From the NCBI RefSeq assembly GCF_001577835.2, contig NC_029516.1, forward strand, positions 64,692,328 through 64,756,327: DNA of 64,000 bases. Direction: 5' to 3'. A program made the translations under genes and the position numbers. The first letter of the stretch is position 1, and every line of letters starts with the position of its first letter. Below are positions 1 through 13,000 of the stretch, piece after piece. The stretch comes from Coturnix japonica (lineage: Eukaryota; Chordata; Aves; Galliformes; Phasianidae). The notes under the pieces are model-generated. The model searched no databases and was not told where the DNA came from. It saw nothing but the letters and a program-made list of their open reading frames with translations.

Positions 1-766
1 CCTGGAGCTGGGAGGAGGGTCTGGGATTGCTTTCTTGGGACCAGGCTAAGCTCGCCGTGCCTCTCCTGGCACCAAGCTCCCTGTTCCGGTCCGGTGCTCA
101 CCTTCTGCGCTGCCACCCTCATCAAGTCAATGAGGTGTTCAATGTGGAAAAGCCCCCTGTTTTGATCGTCTATGCCATGTTGGCAAAGACCGTTGGCAAA
201 TCCCTGATCAGGAGGAAAGAGCGTGATTTTGTTAATGCAGAAACGAGGGAACCACTGGTTGGAGGAAGGTGTCAGGAGCCACGAGGGAACTCACCACACA
301 ATATGCATGGAAACACAGCCCATACATCTCATATCTCTTGCCGAAGATGGATGGCTTGTTATCCACTCGGCCACAGAGCACGCATGCTGGAGAGGAGAGA
401 GTAACAGTCGTGAGTGCCTTGTGGGGCCAGGTGCCCCCGGGGGCTGTCCCAGGGGCTGCTCTGTGCCAGCTGTGCCAGCTGAGGGGCAGGGCTGGAGGCC
501 ATGGAGGGGAAGGGGCACTGTAGGCCCAGCAGTGCCAGCAGGCAACCACCGCCCAACTGCAGCCCCCCTGGCCAAGGAACAGGGGGGCCCTGCCCGGAGC
601 AGATGTGAGGCCCTGCGTGCCCCCACCTCCTCTCTCTGCTGCAGGCAGACCACCAGCACCCCTCTGCCCGGCGGCGGGGAGCTGCGTGCAGGGATACTCT
701 GCTCTCACCTAGCTCAGTCGAGCCGGCGGCCTCCTGTGTCCCCTCGGACATCCCCTCAGACATCAT
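1..766 (-). CDS. PHF7-like gene, minus-strand copy (5' exons 1-3; rest lies before window start)
   Basis: Three exons read on the minus strand: about 707-766 (start ATG at 764-766), 295-386 and 102-203, all with GT/AG borders. They are homologous, with the same intron phases, to the plus-strand PHF7-like copies. Exon 2 holds the first zinc pair CVLC and later the CFHAYC segment; exon 3 begins GFANGLCQHG. These form the first half of the extended PHD finger of the PHF7/G2E3 family; exon 4 (CFVC...HLPC) should lie just outside the window. The N terminus differs from the other copies: it starts MMSEGMSEGTQEAAG, whereas they start MGQTLCTWLRS. Exons 2 and 3 are also much more diverged than the plus-strand copies are from each other. 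No frame break is seen. PHF7 relatives bind histone H3 and act as ubiquitin ligases in male germ cells of mouse and fly; that role here is inference. It lies head-to-head with the promoter at 1008-1109. Confidence 0.75.
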
Positions 767-1007
767 GTGAACAAATGGTGAGCACTAGCAGAGTGTCTGT
801 CCCAGCAAAACCAGGCTTTGTCCTCTGTGTGCCAACCTATGGGAGAAGCAAGACAAGGATGAGTTGGCAGCTCAGCCTCCGAGCACTGGGGAACCCTCCT
901 CCCTCCCTCAGCAGCCTCAGGCAGCCCCTTCCTCCCTGCTCACCTCACAAATTGTATTGAGCTCCGCCTGAGCCCCGCAGCCTCAGGTCTACATCACAGC
1001 CAACGCG

Positions 1008-1109
1008 TCACAATGGCCGTTCCATTCTGATGCCATTCTTGGGTGCCCTCAGCCCAGCCCTGTGAGGTGTGATGGCGTCACAGAGGGTGACATGGAACGG
1101 CCATTGTGA
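1008..1109. promoter_or_regulatory. Palindromic promoter-like element, head-to-head position
   Basis: An 18-bp perfect inverted repeat: the left arm at 1008-1025 (TCACAATGGCCGTTCCAT) is the exact reverse complement of the right arm at 1092-1109, with a 66-base spacer. The segment carries CGTCA (CRE-type half sites) and, overlapping the right arm, TGACTCA, the AP-1 consensus. The arms contain ATGGCCG/CGGCCAT cores that resemble YY1 sites. It lies about 240 bp upstream of the minus-strand PHF7-like start. It is nearly identical to the element at 20263-20364 upstream of the plus-strand copy, so it may serve as a bidirectional promoter. Motif function is inferred from consensus only. Confidence 0.55.
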
Positions 1110-1133
1110 CTCATGGGCAGTGGAGCAGAGCTG

Positions 1134-1134
1134 N
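1134..1134. other. Single ambiguous base at a sequence-quality junction
   Basis: An isolated N sits exactly where clean sequence, closely matching 20250-20385, changes to a noisy version of sequence matching from about 19378. The two flanks are not collinear in the clean repeat unit (19378 should precede 20250), so this base marks an assembly join rather than a normal uncalled base. Confidence 0.8.
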
Positions 1135-2645
1135 CCACCATTGGCTTATGCATTCTTTGCACTACCGACACATGAACAGAAGCCTGGATGCCACTTACCT
1201 TGTAAAAATCACAATAAGCCTCCACGAATGTGCCTTATCGTCTTTCAGTTCACTCTAGTTTCCACTGCTGAAAAAATGCAAGTGATCTTCAGCTACTCTC
1301 ACATGTGCTTCACATTCCACTGCTCTTTTCAACCCCAGATACCATCGATTTACATGGCCTTTCGGCTTCTAGGCAAAGTGGAGTTTTTACAGAAGTGATT
1401 GGTTCAGTCGGTTCGCAATAGAGAACCTTCGCATCACCTAACAAGTCTATCGACAAGAGAAAGCACCCATGCTGAGTATTTACCACTAAAAGTAGTTAAA
1501 AGTCAACACAAAACAAGAAACGACAACTTTTCATATCGGTCTTTGTAACAAACCTCGCCAATAAGACATATATGCAATGGCAGTGCGGTGACCATATTTT
1601 TTTCTATCCCGCAGCACAAGGCATTTAGGCTTGTCAAATCACCTCTCCACGTCTGAGTATCCATATTGTCCAGCAACTGCTCTCTCTGACCTGCCACGTG
1701 AGTTTAACCATTTGGTCACCAATCAAAAATCTAAACCATGCAATGAACGTAGCGGGCACCCAGACGAACTCAACCCACCCTTAATCTACTGCATCCAGAC
1801 ATTACCAATCATCCTACCACTCTAAAGATTCTAGAAAGTCAAATTATCATAAGAATTAGGGTCACACGATGGTACTTTTGCCGCAGCAGCTCTGACAAGC
1901 GGTCCTGGCAAACGCCATGAGTGGTTGAGCTCAGCTGGCTCTGAATTCAAGTAAGGATGTTTCACCGCTACTAAGGGATGGTATTTCAGGGCTAAGTTTT
2001 GCTGCTGATTTCTGACTCTGAGCTGATCATGTATCTGTCTTTCACGCAAAACTCTGAGTATATTGAGTTACGCTCACTGCAGTATATATAGAATGCTGTT
2101 GCCTGGTGTGTGATACGCACCCAGTCACAGTTACCCTCCCGCTCGCTCCACATATAAAAATGAAATCATTGCCTATGTTTTATATGATAGAACATATCAC
2201 CACGCCATACGCGTCACCAATTCGGCGAACAGTGTATCCATTCTGCACTGACCCATTCTCTTGAAGGTAAGAACCCCATCGACAAGCTATCGCCTCCTAA
2301 GCCCCTGCACCTGCAGGTGTGCATGGCCAGTCACCAGAGCGGTTTGCATCATGGATACCACGGCCATTTGACTCCACTAATGGGCCCAGCTGCGAGCAGA
2401 GCTGTTGCGCTGGCGCAGGACTACAGGTAGATAGACGCCACCTCCATCTCAGCGGACCTCCGGCTGAGCACGTGTAGCAATGGAGGAAGCGGACAAAACA
2501 CCTCAAGCCCCTGAGGCTTTCCGAGGGAGATGAGAGGGTTCACCCCAAAGCGCTCCAGCGGATCCTTGAGGCCTGCTCAACTCAGCCTCGTCCCCCACTT
2601 CTCACTTGAGGTTAGCACGCCAGACGGATCACCAGCCCCGGCCAG
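1135..2645. other. Noisy block A: error-rich copy of about 19378-20565 (mariner right part, promoter, 5' UTR)
   Basis: The block follows the clean sequence from the mariner interior through the inverted-repeat promoter to just before the PHF7-like start codon, but with many scattered one- to few-base insertions and substitutions. Recognisable anchors are the 'gcctggatgcc' segment near 1180, the 'ttttgctgctgatttctga' segment near 2000, and 'actcagcctcgtccc' near 2580. From about 2650 the sequence becomes clean. I see no trustworthy gene here; the open frames are chance products of the noise. Confidence 0.75.
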
Positions 2646-2652
2646 TGCAGTG

Positions 2653-3878
2653 ATGGGACAGACACTCTGCACTTGGTTGCGGTCGACGCTCACGGCGCGA
2701 GCGGAGACACAGGAGGCTGCCGGCTCGAGAGGGCCAAGTGAGTGCCAAGTATCCCTGCATCCACGGCCTGCGGCCTTGCCCCTCAGCTGGCACAGCCAGC
2801 ACAGAGCAGCCCCTGGGACAGTCCCTGGGGGCACCTGGCCCCACAAGACGCTCACTGCTGTTACTCTCTCCTCTCCAGTTTGCGTGCTCTGTGGCCTAGT
2901 GGATGAGGACTCCGTCATCCTTGGCCACAAAGAGCGTATTTGTGGATTGTATTTCCATGGGTTTTGTGCGGTGAGTTCCCTCGTGTCTCCTGCCACCTTC
3001 CTCCAATCAGTGATTCCCTCCTTTCTGCCCTAATTAGACTGTGCTCTTTCCTCCTGTACAGGTCTTTGCCAACGGTCTTTGTGAAAACGTGCGAGTTAAC
3101 GGGCTACGTTTTTGCTTTGGAGACCTGATACGCATAGTGAGGGAGGCAGAGCAGAAGGTGAGCACTGGACCGGAACAGGGACCTCGGTGCCAGAAGAGCT
3201 TAGCCTGGTCCCAAGAAAGCAATCCCAGCCCCTCCTCCCAGCTCCAGGAGAAATTCCTGCTCTTGCAGACCAGCCCTGTTCACCAGGCAGCTCTGCACAG
3301 TGCCACCCAGCCCTGCCCGCATCCTGCGCCCTGCCCAGAGGTGCGGGGCCCACTGCGTAGGCCCTGAGCCTGCAGCTGATGGGGCTGCTCTGCTCTTTCT
3401 AGTTCTGCTTCGTCTGTGAGACTTCAGGGCCCACCATCATCTGCGCAGAGCCGGGATGTGAGCGGAGCTTCCATCTCCCCTGCGCCTATGGGGGTCAATG
3501 TGTCACCCAACACTTTGGAGAACACAGGTAAGGGCTCCCAGCTGTCACCTGTGGGCCTCCAACCCTGCTGTCAGCACCAACCTAAGCAGCGAGGAACGCG
3601 CTGTGACGCCTCCCAGCAGCCTGACAGAGCCAGAGCCAAGGCCTGGGGCTCCTTCCCGTTCCTCTGCCCTCCTCGCAGCCCTTCTCACCTTGCCCATCCC
3701 TTCCATCTTCCCCAGGTCCTACTGCTGGGAGCACAGGCCGCAGCAGGCAGTGCAGGCAGCACCGGAGCCAGACACGACCTGTGTCATCTGCTTGGAGCCC
3801 GTGGGTGACAGCAGGTCATATATCACCATGGTGTGCCCAGCCTGCCAGCACGCCTGGTTCCACCGGGCCTGCATCCAG
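2653..3878 (+). CDS. PHF7-like gene, plus-strand copy 2 (exons 1-5, cut by an assembly gap)
   Basis: Exons are 2653-2737, 2879-2970, 3062-3157, 3403-3527 and 3716-3878, all with GT-AG introns and consistent phases. The joined reading frame is open. The protein starts MGQTLCTWLRS, then gives CVLCG, CGLYFHGFC, VFANGLCENV, CFVCETSG, CAEPGCERSFHLPC (the extended PHD finger) and SYCWEHRP. The second zinc module starts CVICLEPVG, continues CPACQHAWFHRACIQ and is cut by the gap at 3903. Order and spacing match PHF7/G2E3, where the modules read histone H3 and support ubiquitin transfer. The start was chosen because the same ATG and downstream phase are present in copy 3. Exon 2 keeps the C base that copy 3 lacks, so copy 2 is the best guide to the true frame. 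Exon 1 ends with A instead of G before the donor, giving Ile before CVLC rather than Ala. Confidence 0.85.
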
Positions 3879-3902
3879 GTAGGAGCCCTCCCCTCGCCCC
3901 GC

Positions 3903-4002
3903 NNNNNNNNNNNNNNNNNNNNNNNNNNNNNNNNNNNNNNNNNNNNNNNNNNNNNNNNNNNNNNNNNNNNNNNNNNNNNNNNNNNNNNNNNNNNNNNNNN
4001 NN
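3903..4002. other. Assembly gap (100 N)
   Basis: Exactly 100 N bases, the usual size for a gap of unknown length. It cuts PHF7-like copy 2 in the intron after exon 5. The right flank at 4003 is not the continuation of that gene but noisy sequence related to about 17.4 kb of the clean unit, so the real missing length is unknown. Confidence 0.95.
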
Positions 4003-7000
4003 ATGGTTACGAATATATACTTATATATAAGATAAATGATCATGATTCGTTAAATTCGTAAGCCATGCTTTACTCCTAAACCGAGACCCCTTCGTGACTA
4101 TCACATCAGCCCCTCATGCAGCCAACCCACCACAGCTTCATGAACCCTGCGTTGCCTATCTAATCGGAGGGATACGAAGGCACAGGGGACCATTCCGATC
4201 AATGCCTTCATGGCTCACCCCCACCCAATTGCCGCCCAACCTTCCCCGGCCTTCCACACAGCGGCAGCTCCTGCCCGCGTTCAGTAGGTAGAGCATGGCT
4301 TCTGGCCCAGGTAGTCCTGCGCTGCCAGCTCTACTCTCTATCTTCAACTACCACGCTGAGAAGATGAACAAATGCAATGGTGGTTGAAGCGCAACGAGCC
4401 CTGTGTCTAAATTGCTACACCCTTCATCGGGCCTGTAGAAACTTTCGGAAAAACCACCCGTGCAATTTTCCGCCGAAATCTCTGAACCCTAGAACAATTA
4501 GTGCACACCCACCACATTGCATCTCCTAGACTCAGAGCCTGCTCCAGTCCCCTACGCCTGCTCAGGAACTGATCGCAAAGCCACTGTCTCAAGCGAAGCG
4601 CACTTTCTGTCGAAGCCAGGTGAACCTTGCCAAAGACGCTAGAAAGATGGACATTCCCCACTCCCTTTCCCACCCCAGATCCGACGGCCCAGCAAGACAG
4701 CAGAAAGTCCAGCGTTCACCTCCTGGAGCCCCCCAATCTTCCACGCAAAAGATAGAGATAGGCAGCTTGCATGGAGCGCTCTGTTAATCTCCCTGCAACT
4801 GCGGACTTTGCCAACAGTCCCCCTGAGCTGTCTATGGAGACGACGCACCACAAAGGTGTGCCCACCTGGCATTGCCCATCTTTCCGCCCCACCCCTCCCT
4901 CCCAGCCATGAACGTGAATAGTCACCCACCTTCTTAGCGAACCACCCGCCTCTTCTCCTATCTAACATCCTCGCAAATCGTGACAGTACCTGTTCACTGA
5001 TTAGGGACTGATCCCTGTGCACTTGCCCCTTCCATAGTATTTAGCTTATTGTTTCATCTTATAAGCTTCACCAAGGTACCACCTGTTACACTGGCTTGTT
5101 CGCGGTGTTTTTCTCGGCAATTTATGGAAGGTCGCTTTACAGACAGTGCACCTCGCACCTATTGACCACTTGGAGAGCTTAGGTCGCAACAACCTCCAAA
5201 GCCATCTTCAGAAGTTATAAACATAAGATCCCGAATACGATCAAGATTTTACAGTCTCACCAGATAATGGTAAAAAAATCAAATGATACAGTTAAGGGAA
5301 CGCCATGTGTTCTTTTAATGCCTCTGAGAACAAGTACTTACGTCTCTTGATATTGGAGCCTTGGTCGAAGCACAAATTCTTTGTAGGTTTCAATTTATTA
5401 ACCTTACCTTTTCAGTTATACTTTTTTGACACCCACCCGTTGACTCACATTTTACCGGGTTAGTGAAGCAATACAACATACCGGTGACGTATAGGAAACC
5501 ATTGCTTTGCGGCTGTCCTAGTACTTCTAGAGCCAGAGCCTGGGGTTGTGCTCCTCTGTGACGATATGCAACGACCTCCGCACTTGTATAGCCATCTGAA
5601 GTGACACACGACAGGACTCCGCTGCTCCGGTAAGGCCTAATCGTGAGTGCTACCTGGGGCACAACTATAACCAACTAGTCTAGAGAAAAGACTAGTTGTT
5701 CAATGCTGTTGGCCTAGAGCTATATTAGGAACTTGATACCGCACTCTTTGAACCCAAACTCACTGTAAAGGATATCACAATGTGCTCCAATGCTCTACCC
5801 CAGATAAAGCTACGCTCCTATGGCGCATTTTCTTGTATGCACCCCGTAGATTGAGCAGCTACAAGGTAAGACCCTTTATTCTGTTCGTCCTAACTCATAA
5901 ATATTGATATTCCTACAAACCGCATATCACCTTGATCAGATTGGCTACATATGAGGGTTTCATTCCATCTTTCACAGTTTTTTATTTACAAAATCCAGAC
6001 CTCTCTACTACTTAGGTGTGCGAGTTTCATATCCCAATTAAAATCCAACGAAATCTTTTAAAAGCAGAAAATAGTAATATTTTCAGACTTCACAGCTGAG
6101 ACTGGTATAAGCACCTCTCTACAATCGAGCGTCTAAGGCCCATAAGCTCCTCAATATCTCATGATTTTTGCCAGAAACTAGGCTTATGCGGTTCTAGGTT
6201 GCTATTCACAATTGGTAGGGATATCGAAATCTTTTATTCCCACACGTAATTCCCTCCATCAACGACGATACATGCCTATAAGTACAAAGGATGCTATCGC
6301 ACTCTCAGTATTATTATACCATATTAAAAATACACACACTCAGAGATATGAAAGTAAAATAACCCTTTTATTTTTCTTTTTTCATGAAAAATTAAAAAAA
6401 TTTCGGATGAGACTCACTCCAACTTGCACAAAATACTGAGGCGGCAGCAGTGTTGGAATCCAGCTAGTTGAAAGAGATCCTTCACGAGATAAGGTGTCAA
6501 CAATCGTAGCCATCATGATGGATATTGTTATGCCCACCATTGTTACTTCTCATAAAGCCTATTTCACTCCATGCTTTGATCCTTCCCTAGTTTTCACCCA
6601 CGGTACCAGTGTTAAACGTATATCACATAATTTATACTGAATCCAAACGAGGTGGTTGGACTAAGTACGCTCGAATCTTTCTGTACAGACAGGCCCACAC
6701 CAAATTCTCCCTGCTGTAACCTTTCATTATTCTGATGTATCTCGTAAATCTGTAATCATCTGTTGGTCCTATACTATAATAATTAAAATTAGCAAGGTTT
6801 CTTACAAGTTAAGACAATATTGTTGACCACAGGATCATACTTTACTAATTCCAGAATGAGATCATCCCGAAAAAGGAGCCGAGTATTTTCGTGATTTTAC
6901 TGATCTGTGTTCAGATATGGAAGCTATCCACAGACACGTTGGAACATCCGAAATACGTGCCCAAGGGAAACTTGGCGGTTTTAACTTTTTTTATGAATAT

Positions 7001-10000
7001 TTTTATTTATGTTTTATTCTGGCACCGTCCCTGAATAACTTTTAAGGCCTTAACCCGCTTTAACATTCGAGCATTAATGATAAAAAGAAGATAAATCCTT
7101 CATGAGCAGTTGGCGCACCATTCTCCGATGCTAATCATTTACATTGGTGACGTGGTTTGCTTTCTGAAAGTAGTGCCTCCTGATTATTTTCCACTGAAAA
7201 GCAACCACTGCAACAAAAATGTCATCAAATTAAACATACGAAACATCTGTCATTTCAAAGAGCATGATTCTCAGCTACGAAAGCACTATTTTTTCAGGCC
7301 ACTAGTCCTTACCATTCTGGCTATGCATATTCACCCAGCGAGCTGATACAAGTAATGCCTGGATGCCTTACTATGTAAAAATTCTCTACAATTAGCCACC
7401 CAGAATGGCTTGTCCTTTTCATTTCACTGTTATCCAAACCAAACTGCTGTTAAATGCATTGATCTTCACTAACCTCTTCTCCTCTCTACCGTGGCCTTAT
7501 CGTTTCAAAGTATACACCAGTCAAGTGAGCAATTGCTCCTATATACATCCAATCGGAGTCCAACTCCACACTTACAACCAGCCTAAGCCTCTGGGGCCAG
7601 ATTCTGCGGTAAGGAGCGCCTTTCTTAACACGAAGTGCTTGGAATCACTGGATTGACCCTACCTACGAACGACCCCACAGTCGCTCAAAGCACTAACAGG
7701 TCTCACAAAAAGAAGGCACTTAACTGAATCCGATTTATAAACCCTACAAGGTATGCTCCCTTTAAAATGCAAAACAAGACCTAACAGAGGAACGAGCTTT
7801 TCACATCTGCGTCATTTGCTTAACACCCATTGTCTAATAGAGTCCTATTAAAATGAATGGCAGCTGAAGGGTTGAGGTCCATTGTCCCTTCATACCCGTG
7901 ACAGGAATATTTGGTGTCAAATCTTCCGACGTCTCGAACCAATTTCTCCTGTTCCCAGACTGTTCTCTGCTGCCTTGGCTCACCCACCCCTCCCACGTTG
8001 CTTAACTCACATAAGGTATACACAACACTCGCTCAATTGAAATACATCGAGAAACGGGAACGAACATCACACCTCGCTACCACTGCACCCATGGCCACCA
8101 CTGCAACATCTCAAACACACTCTCGCACACACTGTCTAGACGTCATAAACTACTACATCACCTACAATCTACATCTGAGTCAGAATCCCTACTAACAATA
8201 AAGGGGAACATCTAGCTTTGCTTTTGGCACACCAGCCATGCTGCCTAGACAACCCGGGTCCTGGAACCACTATGCACGCGGCATCCGCACGACGTGCTGG
8301 CCTCTTCGATCCCTCACAGCAGGAGCACCTCCTCCTCCAACACCCCTTTCGGTGGTGGCACATCACCGGCCCTGGGGACGGATAATCTTGCACTTAACCT
8401 GGTAACTTTTCCATTTGATCACTGAATCTTTGATATCTCCTGCACTTCTTGATCCTGAAATTTTCCAAGTCACTCAAAGGCTGAGAACATATAATCCATG
8501 GAATCAACCTCCTTCATAGCAGCTATTACATGTAGACAAACTCATAAAGCATCTCAAAGATGTGTATTATTGCACGTCGCGAGTTTTTGGTGTTGTAAAT
8601 TAGACACCGTTCCCGAGTCTCACTTTCCGTGCTAACCTCTTACCTAGACAAAAGAATCGAAATATTGGCCCCAATTCAAACACCATGACTAGACACTCAC
8701 CACCTTCGCCAACCTCTCCACGTGGCCCGCGTCCATCAATGGCCGCCCGTTTCCCACTTCTGAATAGCCCATTCCCTTACGGTGTGCCGCTCCAGCGCCA
8801 CAGCCAACCTGTGCAGTGTGATAGATCGGCGTCCACCAGTGAAGGTGAACATAGCCACCACACCCACCGCCGAACGGCCTATTGTGAGCTCATGGGCAAG
8901 ACGGAGCAGAGCTGAGGCTCGCAGGGCTTCAGCCTGAGCTCAGTGCGACCTGGTGAGGTGAGCAGGGAGGCAGGGGCTGCTGAGGCGCCCGAGGGAGGGA
9001 GGGACCACGGTTCCCCAGTGCTCGGTGGGCCTGAGGCTGCCCCACATCAGCCTCGTCCCACGCTTCTCTCTTCCATAGGTGGCACGCAGAGGAACGAAAA
9101 GGCCCAGGCAGCCTAGTGATGTGGAACATGACACTCGTGCCTTGGTTGCGGTCCGAAGACCGAGACGCTCTTTCGACTTACCCCACCTTACCCTGGCGGC
9201 CCGACGCCCCGCCACCCGGTCTTAGAAACCCCCAGGAGCGGCGTAGCCCCGCTCGACCAGGCCAAGCTGAGTGCCTCAGGTATCCACCTGCATCCACCCG
9301 TCTCGCCCAGGCCTTGCTCATCCTCCAGCGTTGGCACAGGCCACGTCACAGAGCAGTCCCTGGCGACAGCTCCCGGGGGCACCATGGCCCCGCAAGACAC
9401 GGCTCCAACTGACTGTTACTCCTCTCCTCTCCACGCCTTATGCTCTGCTCTGTCGATCCTAGTGCATGAGGACTCCCCAGTCATCCCCTCTGGCACACAA
9501 GGAGCCTGCTATTCCTTGAGTGGACTCTAGTATCTCCATGGCGTTTCCTGCTCCGGCCGTCGAAGTTCCCTCGACGTCGCTCTCCTGCCACCATTCCTCC
9601 AATCAGCTGACCTTCGCTCCCCCTTGCCTGCCCTACACCTACGAACCGTGCCTTTCCTCCTGTACAGGTCTTCTGCAAACGTCTCTGTGAAAACGTTCAC
9701 TGCGAGTTAACGGGCCTACGCTTGGTTCGCTTTGCGAGACCTTGATACGCATTCCAGTGAGGGAAGGACAGAGGCAAAGAAGGTGCCGCAGCTGGAGCCG
9801 GAACACGCCGGACCCTCGGTGCCCAGAAGAGCTTAGCCTGGTCCTCCCCCGAAAGCAATCCCCAGCCCCCTCCCCTCCAGCTCCCCCACCGGAGAAATAT
9901 CCTCGCTCCTTCTGCACGACATTACCAGCCCTCGTTTCACACAGGCCAGCTCCCAAGACGCACACGATCCAGCGCCCTGGCCCCGCATCACCTGCACGAC

Positions 10001-13000
10001 CTCGCCCAGCAGGAGTGCCCGCCAAGGGACCACTTGCCGTCGATGCCCTGCAGCCTGCAGCTACGATGGGCGCTGCTCGCTCTTTTCTTAGTTCCTCCTG
10101 CACTTCGCTACGTGAGAAACCTCAGGGCCCACCATCATTCTGCAGCAGGAGCCGGCGAATGCTGAGCGGCCCAGCTTCCACTCTCCTCCCTGCGCCCTAA
10201 TGGCTGGGCTCTCAACCTGCTAGGCACCCATCAAATACACTTTGCGAGAACACACCGGTAAGCGGCTCCCAGCTATCCCATCGGTCGGGCCTCCACCTAA
10301 GCTTTCTGTCAGCAACCACGCCACAAGACAGCGACGGAACGCGCCTGTGCCCACAGAAGCCCTCCTCCCCAGACGCACCCTGACGAGCACCAGAGCCAAC
10401 GCGCCAGGGGCTCCTTATCCCACGTCATCCTCTGCCCTTCCTACTCGAGCAGCCCTTCTCACCCCTGCCCACTTCCAATCTTCCCCACGGTCTCTACTGC
10501 TGGGAGCACAGGCCCGCACCCACCGCCAGTGCAGGCAGTCATCCGGAGCCAGACAACCGACGCCTGTGTCACTCTGCCTTGAGGCCACCCCCGTCGGGAT
10601 GTACCATGCCAGTCCACATAATCACCCCCATGCGTGTGACCCCAGCCTGCCCGATACGCCCTGGTTCCTGACCTCGGGCCATGCCCATCCAGAGGAGCGC
10701 CTCTCCCTCCGCCCCGCAGCCCCGCCACCGCAGGGCTCATATCACGCACCAGGACCCGGCTCAGCACATCAGGCCGCTGCTTGCTGTTTCTGCTTGCAGA
10801 TTAATGGCCTCTGCCGCTCTGGGCTTTTTCAAGCTTCCAGTCGCCCCCACGCCAGAAGAACGGAGAAGATGCTCCTTGCCTTCAGCCGCCAGATGCCTCA
10901 GGACTGTGGGGATCATTATTCCACTCAGCGTCTTGTGTGTGTTACTCTCATCCAGCTCCTTGAGGGTGCTCGTTGAGGGGCACAAGGAGCTGTGCCCGGG
11001 GCCCGCAGCCAGCCGGAAGGCACTTAAAGCGCCAGGTTCTCAACGGGTGCCCCGGCAGCGCCCGGCTGGCCTCATGAGCATCGCCCATCTCAATGCCCAA
11101 CCGGGCTGAACAAGAAGCCCTACACGCGACCATTGCGGAAGCGGAACCACCAGGGATAAGGTTGAATGATTCGATGTACTCTCTCGAACCTACTCTGGCA
11201 TCCCGGTTAAATTAGTTTTAGTTCTGGGCCAGGTCACGCCAAAGCAGCCACAGCTCGAAAGTCACCACTTCTGGTCCTGCTCGGCAACTTAAACTACCTA
11301 TGGCAAAGAAATCTGCGCAGAGGGGGTACCAGACAGACATCGGGGACCATATATCAACTCGAAGCAACATGGAGCAGTATGGGTGACTCCGACCAAACCC
11401 ACCACCGCACGACGCCTGCGAGCGCACCACAGCGACTGCTTTACCCGCTATGGCAGATTGCGGTCAGGAAACAATCGCGGAAAGGGGTCGCATTCCACAC
11501 ACCAGAAGTCAGCAGCCTTCTAACAACCACACACACTCAGACCTGCCCTCAGCACGTCGCAGAGGCCTCACTTGCCAGTAGCCAATCGCGCACGCTCACC
11601 ACACCACTGGCTTGCGGGAGCATCAGGCACCGACCGGGACCAGCAGGGAAGCTGGTATATGCCGGCACACGGATACCCCATGCCCCATCAGAGGGCGACT
11701 TTGTCCTCCATCCTTGGGCAATTTAGAGAATCCAAACACCGCTGTGGGAATGTTTTAGGTCCTCCTTCTCACCGAACGGCCCTGGGGGCGCAAATAAGCC
11801 CTCTTCTCAAGACACAGCCGGGCCCCTGCACTCGATAACGAGGGACACACCGAGGCTCGCCAATTTGCTTCGCACAGCAGCACCCCTCAGACCCTCTCGG
11901 AGTGAGCTCAAAGCACCGCAAAAGGCAGGAGACCACTATTCATGTAGCGGGAGATGCTGCACTCAGCACGGCCCCTTGCGCCTGCGCAAGAAGGACAACC
12001 ACAACCGTTAGGATAGGGCAGGCAAGGACGAACACATATAGACTCCGTGTAGGCTGCAGATCACAAAGAAGGGACTGGGCCTTGGGCCCGAGGCGCCAGG
12101 GGGGCCTACGCAAAAGGGGCCGCTGCTCACGAAAGTTCCGACCGGAGCCGGCCTCACGCTCAAATCCCTCCCACAGCCCCCGGGTCAGCAGAGAGACGCG
12201 GAAGAGCCGCAGCTACACCACCGCCCAAAAATGCCCTGAGAGTACTACAGTCTGCTGGCTCAACACCTTACCCTGTCCACTCCGCAGCTACATCCCACAT
12301 ACACGGAGCTCAAGCCACAGGCACAGGCCAGCCTCCAGGGGCGCTTGCCTGGTCTCTCCAGAACAGAACACGAGAGGGCCACACCACATCAAGCGAGGGC
12401 GCACGCATGCGGACTGGGAGCTTGTCGCGTACACAGTCGCCTGGGTGGAACCCCGATTCGCTCAGAGGCAGCAGTCTGGCCACAACAAAACACCCAGCAA
12501 TGCAGCGGAGCCAGGATCCAAAGCCCGAGACCACCCCCCGGCAGGGAAAAGCGTCACGCGGAGGCCCCCCAAGGCCTCTCCCACAGCACTCCAGAGCAAG
12601 GCAGCACCTCCACAACTCCCGCCAGCACCCCTATCTCTGACCGTTGTCAGCCACCGCTCCGACCAGTACTACACCATGCATGCCCCTGACGCAGCAGCGT
12701 CGGCCCGTCCCTGCTGGTCACATTGCCACTCCAGGGGGAAGCAGCCAGGAGCGGACCGGAACCTACACACGCGAAGTAAGCAGTTCATGGGCCCACCACG
12801 TCGCATAAGGGATACCGCCTTAAATAACAACAGCATATGAAGTGATGTCCGCAACCACAATCGCGAGAAAACGACCGATCGGAGTCCACAAATCTTCATA
12901 ATGTCTTAGCTCTATTTTACCATTATCCAATACAAATAACTAATTAAGTATTAAGTCAAGCACCCTCTATGATCTCACGGGTTACCAGTTTCACAAACAA

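Noticed and set aside
11902-12840. 312-codon open frame, the longest in the first noisy block
   Set aside because: It lies in block B over PHF7-like intron and late-exon sequence; composition follows the inserted C/A bases and no domain is seen.
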